In this document: in pieces, positions 1 through 9,022 of the stretch
Position numbering within the stretch: the first letter of the stretch is position 1
Layout: each line of letters starts with the position of its first letter
Source of the DNA: Lachnospiraceae bacterium C10
GTDB lineage: Bacteria; Bacillota; Clostridia; Lachnospirales; Lachnospiraceae
Direction: 5' to 3'
DNA length: 64,000 nt
NCBI GenBank assembly: GCA_900100095.1
Contig: FMTN01000023.1
Location: 1-64,000 of the forward strand
The notes under the pieces: model-generated
What the model was told of the DNA's origin: nothing
Database searches by the model: none
What the model saw: the letters and a program-made list of their open reading frames with translations, nothing else
Program-made: the position numbers and the translations under genes

Positions 1-303
<303 letters not shown>

Positions 304-313
304 ATATGCTTTT

Positions 314-403
314 ACTTAACGAGCAGCTACGCTGCGAGTTTAGTAAAACAATCGTTCTTCACAACTTAACGAGGCAGCGACGTAGTCGCGCATCGAGTTT
401 AGT
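314..403 (-). repeat. Two tandem imperfect palindromes in the rrn leader
   Basis: Two elements, 314-344 and 364-403, both begin ACTTAACGAG and end CGAGTTTAGT when read on the plus strand, with GC-rich, differing centres. Each can fold on itself around a GCAGC/GCTGC-type core. They lie between the rrn promoters and the 16S 5' end, so they are transcribed as leader RNA. Further upstream, 517-545 read on the minus strand gives CCTTGAAAATTGAACAG, a motif frequent in clostridial rRNA leaders and spacers. A role in processing (one strand of the 16S precursor stem) or antitermination is inferred. Confidence 0.6.
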
Positions 404-574
404 GTGATAGAACTTCATTTTGATCCAGTACTTTAGATGAAGCTTAGCTTCTCTTCTTTACTGTCTTTAGGTTTCGAGTCTTCTCGAATAAAATTCTCTC
501 GGAATCTTTCAAGGTTGTTTCACTGTTCAATTTTCAAGGAACTTATGTTTGCTGCTCTCTGTGACAGCTTGTTC

Positions 575-603
575 ATTATACCTAAGCTATTACAATTTGT
601 CAA
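575..603 (-). promoter_or_regulatory. rrn promoter, proximal (TTGACA-17-TATAAT)
   Basis: On the minus strand a perfect -35 TTGACA (598-603) is separated by 17 bases from a perfect -10 TATAAT (575-580). It directs transcription toward the 16S gene. The sequence after the -10 contains AACAAGCTGTCAC, repeated after the next promoter upstream, so the two look like a duplicated promoter unit. Confidence 0.85.
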
Positions 604-652
604 GAACTTTTTCTTTCAGCTCCTGACCACCCTTTCGAGTGACAGCTTGTTA

Positions 653-681
653 AGTTTAACAAATCTCAATCTCATTGTCAA
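653..681 (-). promoter_or_regulatory. rrn promoter, middle (TTGACA-17-TAAACT)
   Basis: Minus-strand -35 TTGACA at 676-681 and -10 TAAACT at 653-658 with a 17-base spacer. The following AACAAGCTGTCAC matches that of the proximal promoter. Tandem promoters are normal for rRNA operons. Confidence 0.75.
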
Positions 682-788
682 GCTTTACTTAATTGTCTCG
701 CAAATTCACACAATTTACATTTTACGAAGTCACAGTTCACTCAAGTCTGTTATTCTTCTGTATTGTGTCCCTCGCGGCGACAAGTAGT

Positions 789-817
789 ATAATAGCACCT
801 CACACCTCTTACGTCAA
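789..817 (-). promoter_or_regulatory. rrn promoter, distal candidate (TTGACG-17-TATTAT)
   Basis: Minus-strand TTGACG at 812-817 and TATTAT at 789-794, spacer 17. A 9-base inverted repeat AGCACCTCA/TGAGGTGCT (793-801 and 851-859) encloses this promoter and could be an operator or a folded end of the radA transcript. The remainder of 304-917 holds no supported gene; short open frames there overlap the rrn control region. Confidence 0.55.
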
Positions 818-917
818 GGACAAATCACCCTTTTTGCAAAAGGCAAAATATGAGGTGCTTTTATCCAAATTGTCTGAATTGTATGTTTTTTATCTCGAAT
901 TCTAACTTTTAAGCTCG

Positions 918-2276
918 TTATACTGCATCTACCGCTTCTGCTATGGTTTCAACACCAATCAGCTGAATCCCGATTTCCGTCTGTCGCAATCCTTTCATCG
1001 AAGATTTCGGCAGAATCACTGTTTCAAACCCCAGTTTTTCCGCTTCACGTATTCTTTGCTCTACCATATTAACGGAGCGCACTTCTCCCGAAAGGCCCAC
1101 TTCTCCAAAGGCAATCACCTTATCTCCGATTGGCTGATCACGGTAACTCGATACGATTGCAAGTACAAGCCCCAGATCGATTGCCGGTTCATTCATCCTG
1201 ATTCCACCTGCAATATTAATATAGGCATCGTACTCTGATAAATGAAGACCCAGACGCTTCTCTATCACAGCCATCAAAAGATTCACCCTATTATAATCAC
1301 AGCCTACCGCAGTGCGCCGCGGCATTCCAAAATTACTCCTGCATACAAGAGCCTGAATTTCTAACAGTATCGGACGGGTTCCTTCAATGGAGCATGCGAC
1401 AATGGATCCACTTGCCCCCGTCGCCTTTCCATCCAGCATAAATTCCGACGGATTTACGACCTGAGACAGGCCTTCCTTTCGCATCTCGAATACACCGATC
1501 TCGTCTGTACTTCCAAATCGGTTCTTTACACCTCGAAGAATGCGGTAGGAAGCGTGTCGATCTCCTTCGAAGTATAAAACCGTATCCACCATATGCTCGA
1601 GCACTCTCGGGCCTGCTACAACACCTTCTTTCGTCACATGTCCAACGACAAAAATGGTAATCCCCGTCACCTTTGCCAACTGCATTAATTTCGATGTGGA
1701 TTCACGAACCTGAGATACGCTTCCCGGAGCTCCGGATATCTCTTCGTTGTACATGGTCTGGATGGAGTCAATCACTGCGACCTGCGGCTTCTCTCTCTCC
1801 AGCACACCTTTTACAATATCAAGATTCGTTTCCGATAAAAGACGGATGGATGTTCCAAACTCACCCATTCGGTCTGCGCGCAGCGCAATCTGCTTTAATG
1901 ACTCTTCTCCCGATACATACAGAATATGAACCGAATCCTTTGACAACTCCCTTGCCACCTGCAACAGAAGGGTGGATTTACCGATTCCGGGATCTCCACC
2001 CACAAGAATCAGGGATCCCGGTACAATTCCCCCGCCTAAAACCCGATCCAGTTCTGAAATATGCGTCGATATACGTTTTTCGTCAGAAACAGAAATTTCC
2101 GAGAGCGCCACCGGGCGCGCCTCGGAAACTTCTTTCGACGACACTTTACTCTTCTTATCCAAAACCTCTTCTACAAATGTATTCCATTCCCGGCAGGACG
2201 GACACTGTCCTGCCCATTTGGAACTTTCATATCCGCAGTTCTGGCAGAAGAAAACACTTGTCTTCGTCTTTGCCAT
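918..2276 (-). CDS. radA: DNA repair protein RadA (Sms)
   Basis: A 452-residue RecA-like ATPase that drives branch migration of recombination intermediates; the length is normal. The N-terminal C4 zinc finger is visible (CQNCG near residue 11 and CPSC near 25), followed by Walker A GGDPGIGKST at about 93-102. The RadA-specific KNRFG motif is near the middle, and the C-terminal third is the Lon-protease-like domain. The start ATG lies two bases after the stop of the 134-residue gene upstream, so translation is probably coupled. It is the last gene of the clpC transcript. Between its stop and the rrn promoters no strong terminator is apparent. Confidence 0.97.
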   Translation of the reverse strand: MAKTKTSVFFCQNCGYESSKWAGQCPSCREWNTFVEEVLDKKSKVSSKEVSEARPVALSEISVSDEKRISTHISELDRVLGGGIVPGSLILVGGDPGIGKSTLLLQVARELSKDSVHILYVSGEESLKQIALRADRMGEFGTSIRLLSETNLDIVKGVLEREKPQVAVIDSIQTMYNEEISGAPGSVSQVRESTSKLMQLAKVTGITIFVVGHVTKEGVVAGPRVLEHMVDTVLYFEGDRHASYRILRGVKNRFGSTDEIGVFEMRKEGLSQVVNPSEFMLDGKATGASGSIVACSIEGTRPILLEIQALVCRSNFGMPRRTAVGCDYNRVNLLMAVIEKRLGLHLSEYDAYINIAGGIRMNEPAIDLGLVLAIVSSYRDQPIGDKVIAFGEVGLSGEVRSVNMVEQRIREAEKLGFETVILPKSSMKGLRQTEIGIQLIGVETIAEAVDAV

Positions 2277-2278
2277 CT

Positions 2279-2683
2279 TTAATCCCTTGCTACAGAAACC
2301 TTAACCGCATCACCTGAGCCTGTCGGAACAGATAATGTCAGCTTACCACCGAGATTTGTCTTAACATTACCGGCTTCCACGTCGTTCACCTTAACAATAT
2401 AAGATACTTCCGGCTCTAAGCCCAAGGTAATCTCCGCATCATCCTTTCCTTCCACTGTAAAAGAAACACCGGATGTGCCTGCTTCAAAGCCACATACTTT
2501 GGTTCCCGGTTCTGACTCATAGAGAAACGCTCCGTTTTTCTCCAGCTTTGTTGTCTCAGCATAGCTTTTAACGTAGTACGTATCCCCATTATGAGAGAAA
2601 TCCTTTACCTTCGTCTTCTCAGCAAGTGTGTAGTCTCCAAAGCTTAAGCTTCCGTCCTCTGCTCCTTTAATCAGTTCTGCCAT
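2279..2683 (-). CDS. Small conserved protein of unknown function (often labelled endosialidase)
   Basis: A 134-residue protein with no signal peptide or membrane segment. It is rich in Gly, Lys, Glu and Val with alternating beta-like stretches (for example DAEITLGLEPEVSYIVKVND and GGKLTLSVPTGSG). From memory, similar small proteins in Lachnospiraceae carry an automatic 'endosialidase' label, but at this size it lacks a sialidase catalytic domain and I would not use that function. The ribosome site AAGGAGGATGAC overlaps the end of clpC, and radA starts two bases downstream, so it belongs firmly to this operon. A beta-sandwich or chaperone-associated role is only a guess. Confidence 0.85.
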   Translation of the reverse strand: MAELIKGAEDGSLSFGDYTLAEKTKVKDFSHNGDTYYVKSYAETTKLEKNGAFLYESEPGTKVCGFEAGTSGVSFTVEGKDDAEITLGLEPEVSYIVKVNDVEAGNVKTNLGGKLTLSVPTGSGDAVKVSVARD

Positions 2684-2694
2684 GTCATCCTCCT

Positions 2695-5205
2695 TTAATC
2701 CTCTTGTCTTGACACAGTTTTCTTTTTTTCTGTCTTTTTATTGGTCTTTTTCGTTTTACTATGCACTGTTACAAAGCCTAAATGATCACCACGTACCTCC
2801 ACGGTTACTGCATCCCCCTGCTTGATTTTACCTGATAAAATCTCGTCCGAAAGGATGTCTTCCATATCCGTCTGAATCTTTCGTCTAAGAGGTCTTGCTC
2901 CGAATTTCGGATCATAGGCTTTCTCTACAATAAAGCGACGGGCGGCCACGCCAACCTTTAATTTGATATGAAGCTGCTTTTCACACCGGTTGATCAGATC
3001 ATTTAACAGAAGCTTTGTAATCTGTTCCAAATCCGTTTTATTCAACGCACGGAATACAATGGTTTCATCAATTCGATTTAAAAATTCCGGTTTGAATGTG
3101 TGCTTTAATTCTTCCATAACACGACTTTTCATTAATTCAAAGTCGGCTTTTTCTGTATGTTCCTGTGCAAAACCAAGCCGCTTCGGGTTCATAATTTCTG
3201 AAGCGCCGGCATTACTTGTCATGATAATAATTGTGTTCTTAAAGTCAACTTTTCGTCCCTTTGCGTCCGTCACATGGCCATCATCCAGAACCTGAAGCAG
3301 AACATTGAATACATCCGGATGTGCCTTCTCAATCTCGTCAAACAAAATCACGCTGTAAGGATTCCTTCTGACTTTTTCAGAAAGCTGCCCTCCTTCCTCG
3401 TATCCGACATAACCAGGAGGAGAACCAATCATCTTAGAGACAGAGTGCTTCTCCATATATTCTGTCATGTCCACACGGATCATATTGTTCTCATCACCAA
3501 ATACCGTCTGCGCAAGAGCTTTCGCTATTTCTGTCTTACCTACACCTGTGGGTCCAAGGAAAAGGAAACTTCCAATCGGTCTTGACGGTTCTTTCAATCC
3601 GACTCTTCCTCTTCGTACAGCTCTGGCAACAGCGGAAACAGCCTCTTCCTGACCTATGATTCTCTTATGGAGTGTCTTCTCCAGGTTCACAAGGCGGTGT
3701 GCTTCCGTCTCTGACAGCTTGCTGACCGGAATCTTCGTCCACTCCGAAACAACCTGGGCAATATCCAGTACATCAAGTACTTCATTCTTACGTTTCTTGG
3801 TACGTTCATAACGGGCCTTGGCCTTTTGAATCTGAATCCGAAGTGCATCAATCTCTGCTTTTATCCTTGATGCCTCTTCAAGATCAGAGGAAGCAAGGGC
3901 GTCTTCCAACTCCTGTTCCATGGCCTTCAAACGTTCCTGATCCTCGTAGATATCCGTCGGGACCTTAATCGTCATAAGACGCTTCTTCGCAGAAGCCTCA
4001 TCCATCAGATCAATGGCTTTATCCGGAAGGAAACGGTCATTTATATATCGCACGGAAAGACCAACACAGGCCTCCAGTGCCTCATCGGATATAGATATCC
4101 CATGATGATTCTCATAAGATTCTCTAAGTCCCTTTAAAATATCGATGGTTTCGGCCTCACTTGGTTCCTCTACCATAATCGGCTGAAAACGACGCTCAAG
4201 TGCCGCATCCTTCTCGATGTATTTACGATACTCGTCCACCGTCGTAGCACCGATAACCTGCAGCTGCCCTCTTGCCATAGCCGGCTTAAGAATATTCGCA
4301 GCATCCATGGAACCTTCCGCTCCACCTGCTCCGATCATGGTATGAATCTCATCGATAAACAGAAGGACATTACCTGCTGCAATCGCTTCTTTTATAACAT
4401 TCTTGATTCTCTCTTCAAATTCTCCCCGGTACTTGGTTCCTGCAACCATCCCGGAAAGATCAAGAGATAAAACCCTCTTATCCCGTACCGAATCCGGAAC
4501 CATTCCAAGGGAAATATGCTGCGCCAATCCTTCTACAATCGCTGTCTTACCAACGCCCGGCTCTCCAATCAGACACGGGTTGTTCTTCGTTCTGCGACTT
4601 AAAATCTGAATCAGGCGCTGAATCTCCGGAGTACGTCCGATCACAGGGTCAAGCTCTCCCTGTCTTGCCTGCTCTGTTAAATCCGTTGAAAACTGGCGAA
4701 GGGTTGGATAATCTCCGTCCATACCACGCCTGCGGCTTCTTGCATTCATACTCTGGCGATAGAGCTCGCCCTCTTTTCCCATGGCAAGAAGCAAGTCGTT
4801 GAAAAGCTTCTGCAGGTCTAAATCCATAGATGCCAAAAGTCTTGCGGCTGCACAATCCGGTGTACGAATGATGGCAAGCAGAACATGTTCTGTTCCGACC
4901 TCCTCCATATGACAAAGCTTCGCCTGAGTCTCGGCAAACTCCATCACCTGACGATATTTTGGAGTCTCACCATCATGTTCAAGAATAGCAACATCACCGC
5001 CAAAGGAAACCAGATCCATAATCAACTTAATGACGTTCTTCTCTTCAATATCCGCATCCATCAAAACGGTTGCTGCCATAGAATCAGCCCCGCCATGCAG
5101 AATGCCTAAAAGCAGATGCTCCGTTCCGATATAATTCTGTGATAACCGCTTGGCACTCCGCTTCGCATAGCGTACAGCCATTTCAACGGCCTTGGTATAT
5201 TTCAT
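2695..5205 (-). CDS. clpC: ATP-dependent Clp protease ATPase subunit ClpC
   Basis: An 836-residue Hsp100 unfoldase that feeds substrates to ClpP. Two N-terminal Clp repeats (about 1-145) are followed by the first AAA+ domain with GEPGVGKTA (near 214), a UVR-like coiled insert, and the second AAA+ domain with GPTGVGKTE. The C-terminal tail is a short Lys/Thr-rich extension. The usual ctsR-mcsA-mcsB neighbours of Bacillus clpC are not present; instead a cohesin-like membrane protein gene precedes it by 23 bases and the small protein gene and radA follow. No CtsR-type heptad repeat stands out near the operon promoter at 6191-6219, so control may differ from Bacillus. Confidence 0.97.
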   Translation of the reverse strand: MKYTKAVEMAVRYAKRSAKRLSQNYIGTEHLLLGILHGGADSMAATVLMDADIEEKNVIKLIMDLVSFGGDVAILEHDGETPKYRQVMEFAETQAKLCHMEEVGTEHVLLAIIRTPDCAAARLLASMDLDLQKLFNDLLLAMGKEGELYRQSMNARSRRRGMDGDYPTLRQFSTDLTEQARQGELDPVIGRTPEIQRLIQILSRRTKNNPCLIGEPGVGKTAIVEGLAQHISLGMVPDSVRDKRVLSLDLSGMVAGTKYRGEFEERIKNVIKEAIAAGNVLLFIDEIHTMIGAGGAEGSMDAANILKPAMARGQLQVIGATTVDEYRKYIEKDAALERRFQPIMVEEPSEAETIDILKGLRESYENHHGISISDEALEACVGLSVRYINDRFLPDKAIDLMDEASAKKRLMTIKVPTDIYEDQERLKAMEQELEDALASSDLEEASRIKAEIDALRIQIQKAKARYERTKKRKNEVLDVLDIAQVVSEWTKIPVSKLSETEAHRLVNLEKTLHKRIIGQEEAVSAVARAVRRGRVGLKEPSRPIGSFLFLGPTGVGKTEIAKALAQTVFGDENNMIRVDMTEYMEKHSVSKMIGSPPGYVGYEEGGQLSEKVRRNPYSVILFDEIEKAHPDVFNVLLQVLDDGHVTDAKGRKVDFKNTIIIMTSNAGASEIMNPKRLGFAQEHTEKADFELMKSRVMEELKHTFKPEFLNRIDETIVFRALNKTDLEQITKLLLNDLINRCEKQLHIKLKVGVAARRFIVEKAYDPKFGARPLRRKIQTDMEDILSDEILSGKIKQGDAVTVEVRGDHLGFVTVHSKTKKTNKKTEKKKTVSRQED

Positions 5206-5228
5206 ATTATTAACACTTTCTAATGAAT

Positions 5229-6155
5229 CTATAAATCGTTCAAATCCATAACTTCGAGTTTCTGTCCGGCTGATTTCGGAGCTCTTGGCATCGTAAGATC
5301 AGCCATATTGTGATCTGTCACAATTTTTGTTTCTTTCTCATGCGTATGCGATGGAACTGCCGGACGCTCCTCTTCCCTTGGATTCGGTTCAAAGAACTTA
5401 TCATCAATGGAAATCGGCTCATCGTCATAGTCCGTCTCCTCATGACCACGAAGAATCAGTTGGATCACAAGAACAAGAATCACGGCAACAAGCAAAATAA
5501 GAACCGCAACCATCCTTCGATCGGTAATCAGTTCTTTAAAAGAAAGATCCTCCGATGTGAAGGTCTTCTTTGTCTGTTGTACTGTTACCTGCTCCGCATT
5601 CTTCTTTTTCGCTTTTTTCCCGGTGGAAGAAGAGGATTTTTTCTTATCCTTCTTATCCTTCTTATCCGTCTTCTCCTCTTTTACCGCTTTCGCCTGATTT
5701 GAAGTATCTTCCTTCTTTTCAGAAGTTGTTTCCTTCTTCTCCTCTTTCACTTCCTCTTCTGTCGTCTCAGCTGCTTCTGCAATCGGCACAAAAAGCGAGC
5801 TTCCGGACAACTGATCGGAGGAAACGACAATCCCTGCATTTCCAGCCTGAATTGCCTTGAATTTATACGTCACACTGGCCGCCGAAATGGTCAAAACATT
5901 TCCGTTGGCACTAGCATGTCCGCTATCCACAAGCTGAAGCATTGTATTATCATACTTAAGCGATAAGGACGAACTTGAAGAACCGACGACCGTCACCGTC
6001 AGTGTCTCCCCCTTCGAAAGTGACCTTGAAGAAAGGGAAATACTGGTAGAACCAGCTGCCAAAACCGCAATCGGCATAGACAAAAGCAGAAAGGCGCACA
6101 GCATCCATACCGTGCAAAGCCTAATTAAGATATTCTTTGATTTATGACACATCAT
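5229..6155 (-). CDS. Membrane-anchored protein with cohesin-like ectodomain
   Basis: A 308-residue protein from the start chosen here. It has a signal peptide (hydrophobic CAFLLLSMPIAVLAA), a beta-rich domain of about 90 residues resembling cohesin/Big-type folds (SISLSSRSLSKGETLTVTV, then YDNTMLQLV), a highly charged Lys/Glu/Ser linker, one membrane helix (MVAVLILLVAVILVLVIQLIL) and a cytoplasmic acidic tail of about 65 residues. The open frame extends to 6179, but AGAGGTAA sits six bases before the ATG at 6155, which decides the start. It opens the clpC operon. The topology suggests a sensor or scaffold linking the outside to the cytoplasm; the function is unknown. Confidence 0.85.
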   Translation of the reverse strand: MMCHKSKNILIRLCTVWMLCAFLLLSMPIAVLAAGSTSISLSSRSLSKGETLTVTVVGSSSSSLSLKYDNTMLQLVDSGHASANGNVLTISAASVTYKFKAIQAGNAGIVVSSDQLSGSSLFVPIAEAAETTEEEVKEEKKETTSEKKEDTSNQAKAVKEEKTDKKDKKDKKKSSSSTGKKAKKKNAEQVTVQQTKKTFTSEDLSFKELITDRRMVAVLILLVAVILVLVIQLILRGHEETDYDDEPISIDDKFFEPNPREEERPAVPSHTHEKETKIVTDHNMADLTMPRAPKSAGQKLEVMDLNDL

Positions 6156-6190
6156 CGGGTTACCTCTTTCTGTGATCATACTACATTTTG

Positions 6191-6219
6191 ATTATAGGAA
6201 ACAAACAAAACCTCGTCAA
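6191..6219 (-). promoter_or_regulatory. Promoter of the clpC-radA operon (TTGACG-17-TATAAT)
   Basis: Minus-strand TTGACG at 6214-6219 and TATAAT at 6191-6196, spacer exactly 17. The predicted start lies near 6184, giving a leader of about 30 bases before the ATG at 6155. It follows the stop of the zinc-ribbon membrane protein gene with no clear terminator between. Confidence 0.8.
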
Positions 6220-6223
6220 CCAT

Positions 6224-6898
6224 TTACACATGGAAACGTCTACCAAGTTCCGTTCTGGCACGACCCCCTCCAATAATCAGCGTCCCAAGAAAAATACACA
6301 CGGAAGAAATAAAAGCCGACTGAGAAAGAACCGGCTCTGTAACAACCTTAAAATGAATCAGGCAAAGCGGTATCACACCTACAATAATACCGGTAAGCAG
6401 GAAAATCATATAGCTCTCCCATCGTCTATGGTTCACGATCATAAGTACAATTCCTGCAACATTAAACAAAAGAAGCGCCGCCGGAAGGCAATAGTTGACT
6501 GACCAGCGATGAAATCCGGTGAAAACATCCAAGGCAAGCATCATGGCAAGAGTTAAAACAAAGGTCCATATGATGCGCTTCATATAACCGTTCGTAGGAT
6601 TGAAATACAGTGAAAACACAACATAGACATATACGATGGAAATGCACGGAATAAGGCTCCACCTCTCTCCCCCTATCATATAGTTGGTTGCGATCAAAAG
6701 GAATACGGCAACAACGCAGATCGCCAGTATAATACGAAGGGCAAGATTACGTTTCTTTGTAAAGCCGTATACATCCGGATATCCCATTGGCCTTCTGGCA
6801 TCTACTGTCGTATCTTTTCTCAATACGCCACCGCAGAGAGGACAATACTCCGTATAATCCAGCACCTTTACATTGCAATGGGCACAAGTCTTACTCAT
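6224..6898 (-). CDS. Zinc-ribbon multi-spanning membrane protein (DUF6320-like)
   Basis: The 224-residue product starts with a zinc ribbon (CAHC at about 5-8 and CPLC at about 19-22) and continues as about seven hydrophobic segments, so it is a polytopic membrane protein with a cytoplasmic metal-binding head. The frame is open to 7015, but the ATG at 6898 overlaps the stop of the acyltransferase gene by eight bases (ATGAGTAA), a classic translational-coupling arrangement. I recall DUF6320-type proteins being encoded next to AATase-like acyltransferases, which matches this pair. The family assignment is from memory; the tight coupling is seen directly. Confidence 0.85.
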   Translation of the reverse strand: MSKTCAHCNVKVLDYTEYCPLCGGVLRKDTTVDARRPMGYPDVYGFTKKRNLALRIILAICVVAVFLLIATNYMIGGERWSLIPCISIVYVYVVFSLYFNPTNGYMKRIIWTFVLTLAMMLALDVFTGFHRWSVNYCLPAALLLFNVAGIVLMIVNHRRWESYMIFLLTGIIVGVIPLCLIHFKVVTEPVLSQSAFISSVCIFLGTLIIGGGRARTELGRRFHV

Positions 6899-8168
6899 AA
6901 AACACTCCATTCGTTTCGATGGAAACATCCAGACCGTCACGCTGCATCTGTCGGAATACTCCCATCTGTACCGCTGTATCTTCAAGTTCCGTAACAAAAG
7001 AAATGACCAGGTCATCGTGGAAGGATGCCACTCCGCATTTCAGTCCCTGTCCTTTGGAAAAAGAGAGAAAACAGTGAAAGCCTTCAATATAAGGATCATA
7101 CTCTTCCGCCACTGTCGCTCTTCCCATATTCGTAATCGTCGTTGTATTTGCCAGTGCATTCCTGGTATATATCAGCTTCATCGCGATATTCTTCAAAGGA
7201 AGAGGAACCGCTCTTGCAAAAAGATACTGCTCATTAGAGACATTATAAGAAAAAATCGCCTCCAGATTCTCTCTTGTAATCTGCGATGACAAACAATCAT
7301 GTGTGATGGAAAGAATCTCCTCAAACGTGTAATCATCCTTCTGCGGGGCAAATTCCGACGATACCATAACGAAAAAATTCTTCGTCGTAATGGAATTAAA
7401 AAACGGTCTCAGATTAACAGGAACAGCGACCCGAATCGGACGTTTCTCTGATACCTTTCTCTGATAAGCCTTATAGGTACTGTAGGTAAAGGCTGCAACA
7501 ATATATTCATTGATGCTGACTCCATGTTCCTTGCAATACCGGCGCATGGCAGATACAGAAATATGTCCGTGAATAATACCAAAACCGTGATATGCAAGCT
7601 TTTCCCCTTTGATCAGAAAAGCCCGTTTGGACTGGTACATGCTTTTCGATGCTTTTTTATAATTACGAAGAAAACTGTCTTCACGATTCAAAGAAGTCTC
7701 ATCGGAAAGTCCGTCACCAACCTTGTCTCTCAAATCCGGATGGGCAAGCCTTAAATAGGCATAGGTCAATTCCCTTAAGAATGCCATGCCTCCCGTACCG
7801 TCCGCGAGAACATGGAAAACCTCCAGATTAATCCTGCAACCGTAATAGGTCACACGGAATAAAAAGCTGTTATTTTGATTCGTATGAATGAAACGACAGG
7901 GATAGGTATGCTCTTCTTCCACCCGTGGCGCCGGTTTGTCATTTTCTTCGAGATAGTACCAGAAAAAACCGCTTCTAAGTCTTAATCGAAAGCCCGGAAC
8001 CCTCGGCAGCACCTCATCCAGGGCTCTCTGTAACAGTTCCTTTTGTATCGGTTCTTTCAGTACAACAGCCAGACGATAGGTATTACTCATATTCTCTCCG
8101 GCAATAACCGGAAAAAGATTGGCTGTATTATCTAACTTTTCCCAACGCTTATATCGTTTCCTCATCAT
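6891..8168 (-). CDS. Condensation/AATase-type acyltransferase
   Basis: A 425-residue protein of the CoA-dependent acyltransferase superfamily that includes alcohol acetyltransferases, PapA-type enzymes and peptide-synthetase condensation domains. The catalytic HxxxDG motif is intact as HVLADG near residue 117. A second conserved block around NLRPFF (about 250) matches the superfamily's C-terminal half. Two adjacent ATG codons follow AAGGAG; the second (8165) has the better spacing. The acyl donor and acceptor cannot be told from sequence. Coupling to a polytopic zinc-ribbon protein suggests the product is a lipid or other membrane-associated ester. Confidence 0.88.
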   Translation of the reverse strand: MMRKRYKRWEKLDNTANLFPVIAGENMSNTYRLAVVLKEPIQKELLQRALDEVLPRVPGFRLRLRSGFFWYYLEENDKPAPRVEEEHTYPCRFIHTNQNNSFLFRVTYYGCRINLEVFHVLADGTGGMAFLRELTYAYLRLAHPDLRDKVGDGLSDETSLNREDSFLRNYKKASKSMYQSKRAFLIKGEKLAYHGFGIIHGHISVSAMRRYCKEHGVSINEYIVAAFTYSTYKAYQRKVSEKRPIRVAVPVNLRPFFNSITTKNFFVMVSSEFAPQKDDYTFEEILSITHDCLSSQITRENLEAIFSYNVSNEQYLFARAVPLPLKNIAMKLIYTRNALANTTTITNMGRATVAEEYDPYIEGFHCFLSFSKGQGLKCGVASFHDDLVISFVTELEDTAVQMGVFRQMQRDGLDVSIETNGVFYE

Positions 8169-8179
8169 AACTCCTTACA

Positions 8180-8208
8180 AAAAAAGCCGCTTTATAAAAG
8201 CGGCTTTT
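8180..8208 (-). terminator. Intrinsic terminator after the FliD-like gene
   Basis: On the minus strand AAAAGCCGCTTT pairs with AAAGCGGCTTTT across a three-base loop and is followed by a run of seven T. It ends transcripts of the FliD-like gene. The T-run stops two bases before the AAGGAG ribosome site of the acyltransferase gene, leaving no room for a separate promoter after it. Confidence 0.88.
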
Positions 8209-8227
8209 CGATATTAAATTCATAAAT

Positions 8228-8267
8228 GTCAAGACTCGCTCGGAGCTTGTACTCCGACTGAGTTAAA
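8228..8267. repeat. Dispersed palindromic element, full copy
   Basis: Plus-strand left arm GTCAAGACTCGC (8228-8239) and right arm TCCGACTGAGTTAAA (8253-8267) form an imperfect hairpin in which GACTCGCTCGGAG faces AACTCAGTCGGAG. The left arm recurs exactly at 45834 and the right arm exactly at 40000, with a one-mismatch copy at 57390. The TAA stop of the FliD-like gene lies inside the right arm, as does the stop of ffh in its copy. Confidence 0.75.
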
Positions 8268-8961
8268 CATAGCTGGAAAATTCATATGCAGAAGCCGGCA
8301 AATACGTGCCATTCCGCTGATATCCTCCACTCGAAGCCGATGCCCCGGCATAATATTCAATCAATGAAACATGATTGGCCTGCGACAGTCCATAGCCACC
8401 CGTACCCCGGAACAGCTCCTCTACATTCTTCATATCAGCCTTCTTAAAGGCCTCTTCATCCAATGACAATGTATCATCCTGCTTGATTGTGATACCAATA
8501 CGGGATAAAGAAGTCTCATTGGCAGATGTGGACGTAATCAGCTTCGCTACATTCGTCGCCACACCACTGACAGAGGCTCTCCTGCCTTTCGTCACCAGAT
8601 CATTGTAGTCATCAACATAATCCTTCACAGCCTTATAAATATCACTGACATCTTTCTGATATAAGGAAGAATCCATAAGATTCGTAATAGAGTCCGAAAG
8701 ATTCTTTGCTGATGAAACTGTTGCTGTAACTTTCTTCGGGACGACACCCGCAAGATCCGATAAAACCGTCTTCTTATGCACCGAAGGATTCTCATCCTGC
8801 GCATAGTATTTCTTAAGGAGCTTTAAATAATTACCGCTCTTTACACTGTTATACTCCGAAAGAACCGACGTGAGATTCATCATCCCGCCATCTTTGGCTG
8901 AATGCTGAAAACCGGAAAACAAAGTAGCGATTGCGTTCGAATCATACCCTGAAATCCTCAT
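8263..8961 (-). CDS. FliD-like (flagellar hook-associated protein 2) C-terminal domain protein
   Basis: A 232-residue protein. The segment LSRIGITIKQDDTLSLDEEAFKKA followed by VEELFRGTGG matches the C-terminal part of FliD, the filament cap, where LGI...DGTLSLDE...LF is typical. Full FliD is usually over 400 residues, so this is only a related domain. The frame opens with GTG at 8970 and ATG at 8967, but the third methionine (8961, MRISGYDSN) is best spaced from AGGGAG. No filament, hook or motor genes are nearby, so it may be an adapted or remnant protein. It is monocistronic with a strong terminator. Confidence 0.72.
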   Translation of the reverse strand: MRISGYDSNAIATLFSGFQHSAKDGGMMNLTSVLSEYNSVKSGNYLKLLKKYYAQDENPSVHKKTVLSDLAGVVPKKVTATVSSAKNLSDSITNLMDSSLYQKDVSDIYKAVKDYVDDYNDLVTKGRRASVSGVATNVAKLITSTSANETSLSRIGITIKQDDTLSLDEEAFKKADMKNVEELFRGTGGYGLSQANHVSLIEYYAGASASSGGYQRNGTYLPASAYEFSSYV

Positions 8962-9022
8962 AACCATCACTCCCTGTCGAATAAACTGACTTCCATGTCA
9001 ACAAAAGGATAGTTTTCTATCA

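Noticed and set aside
793-859. Inverted repeat AGCACCTCA/TGAGGTGCT as a radA terminator
   Set aside because: The loop is about 49 bases and there is no T-run in the right place; at most it is an operator around the distal rrn promoter.
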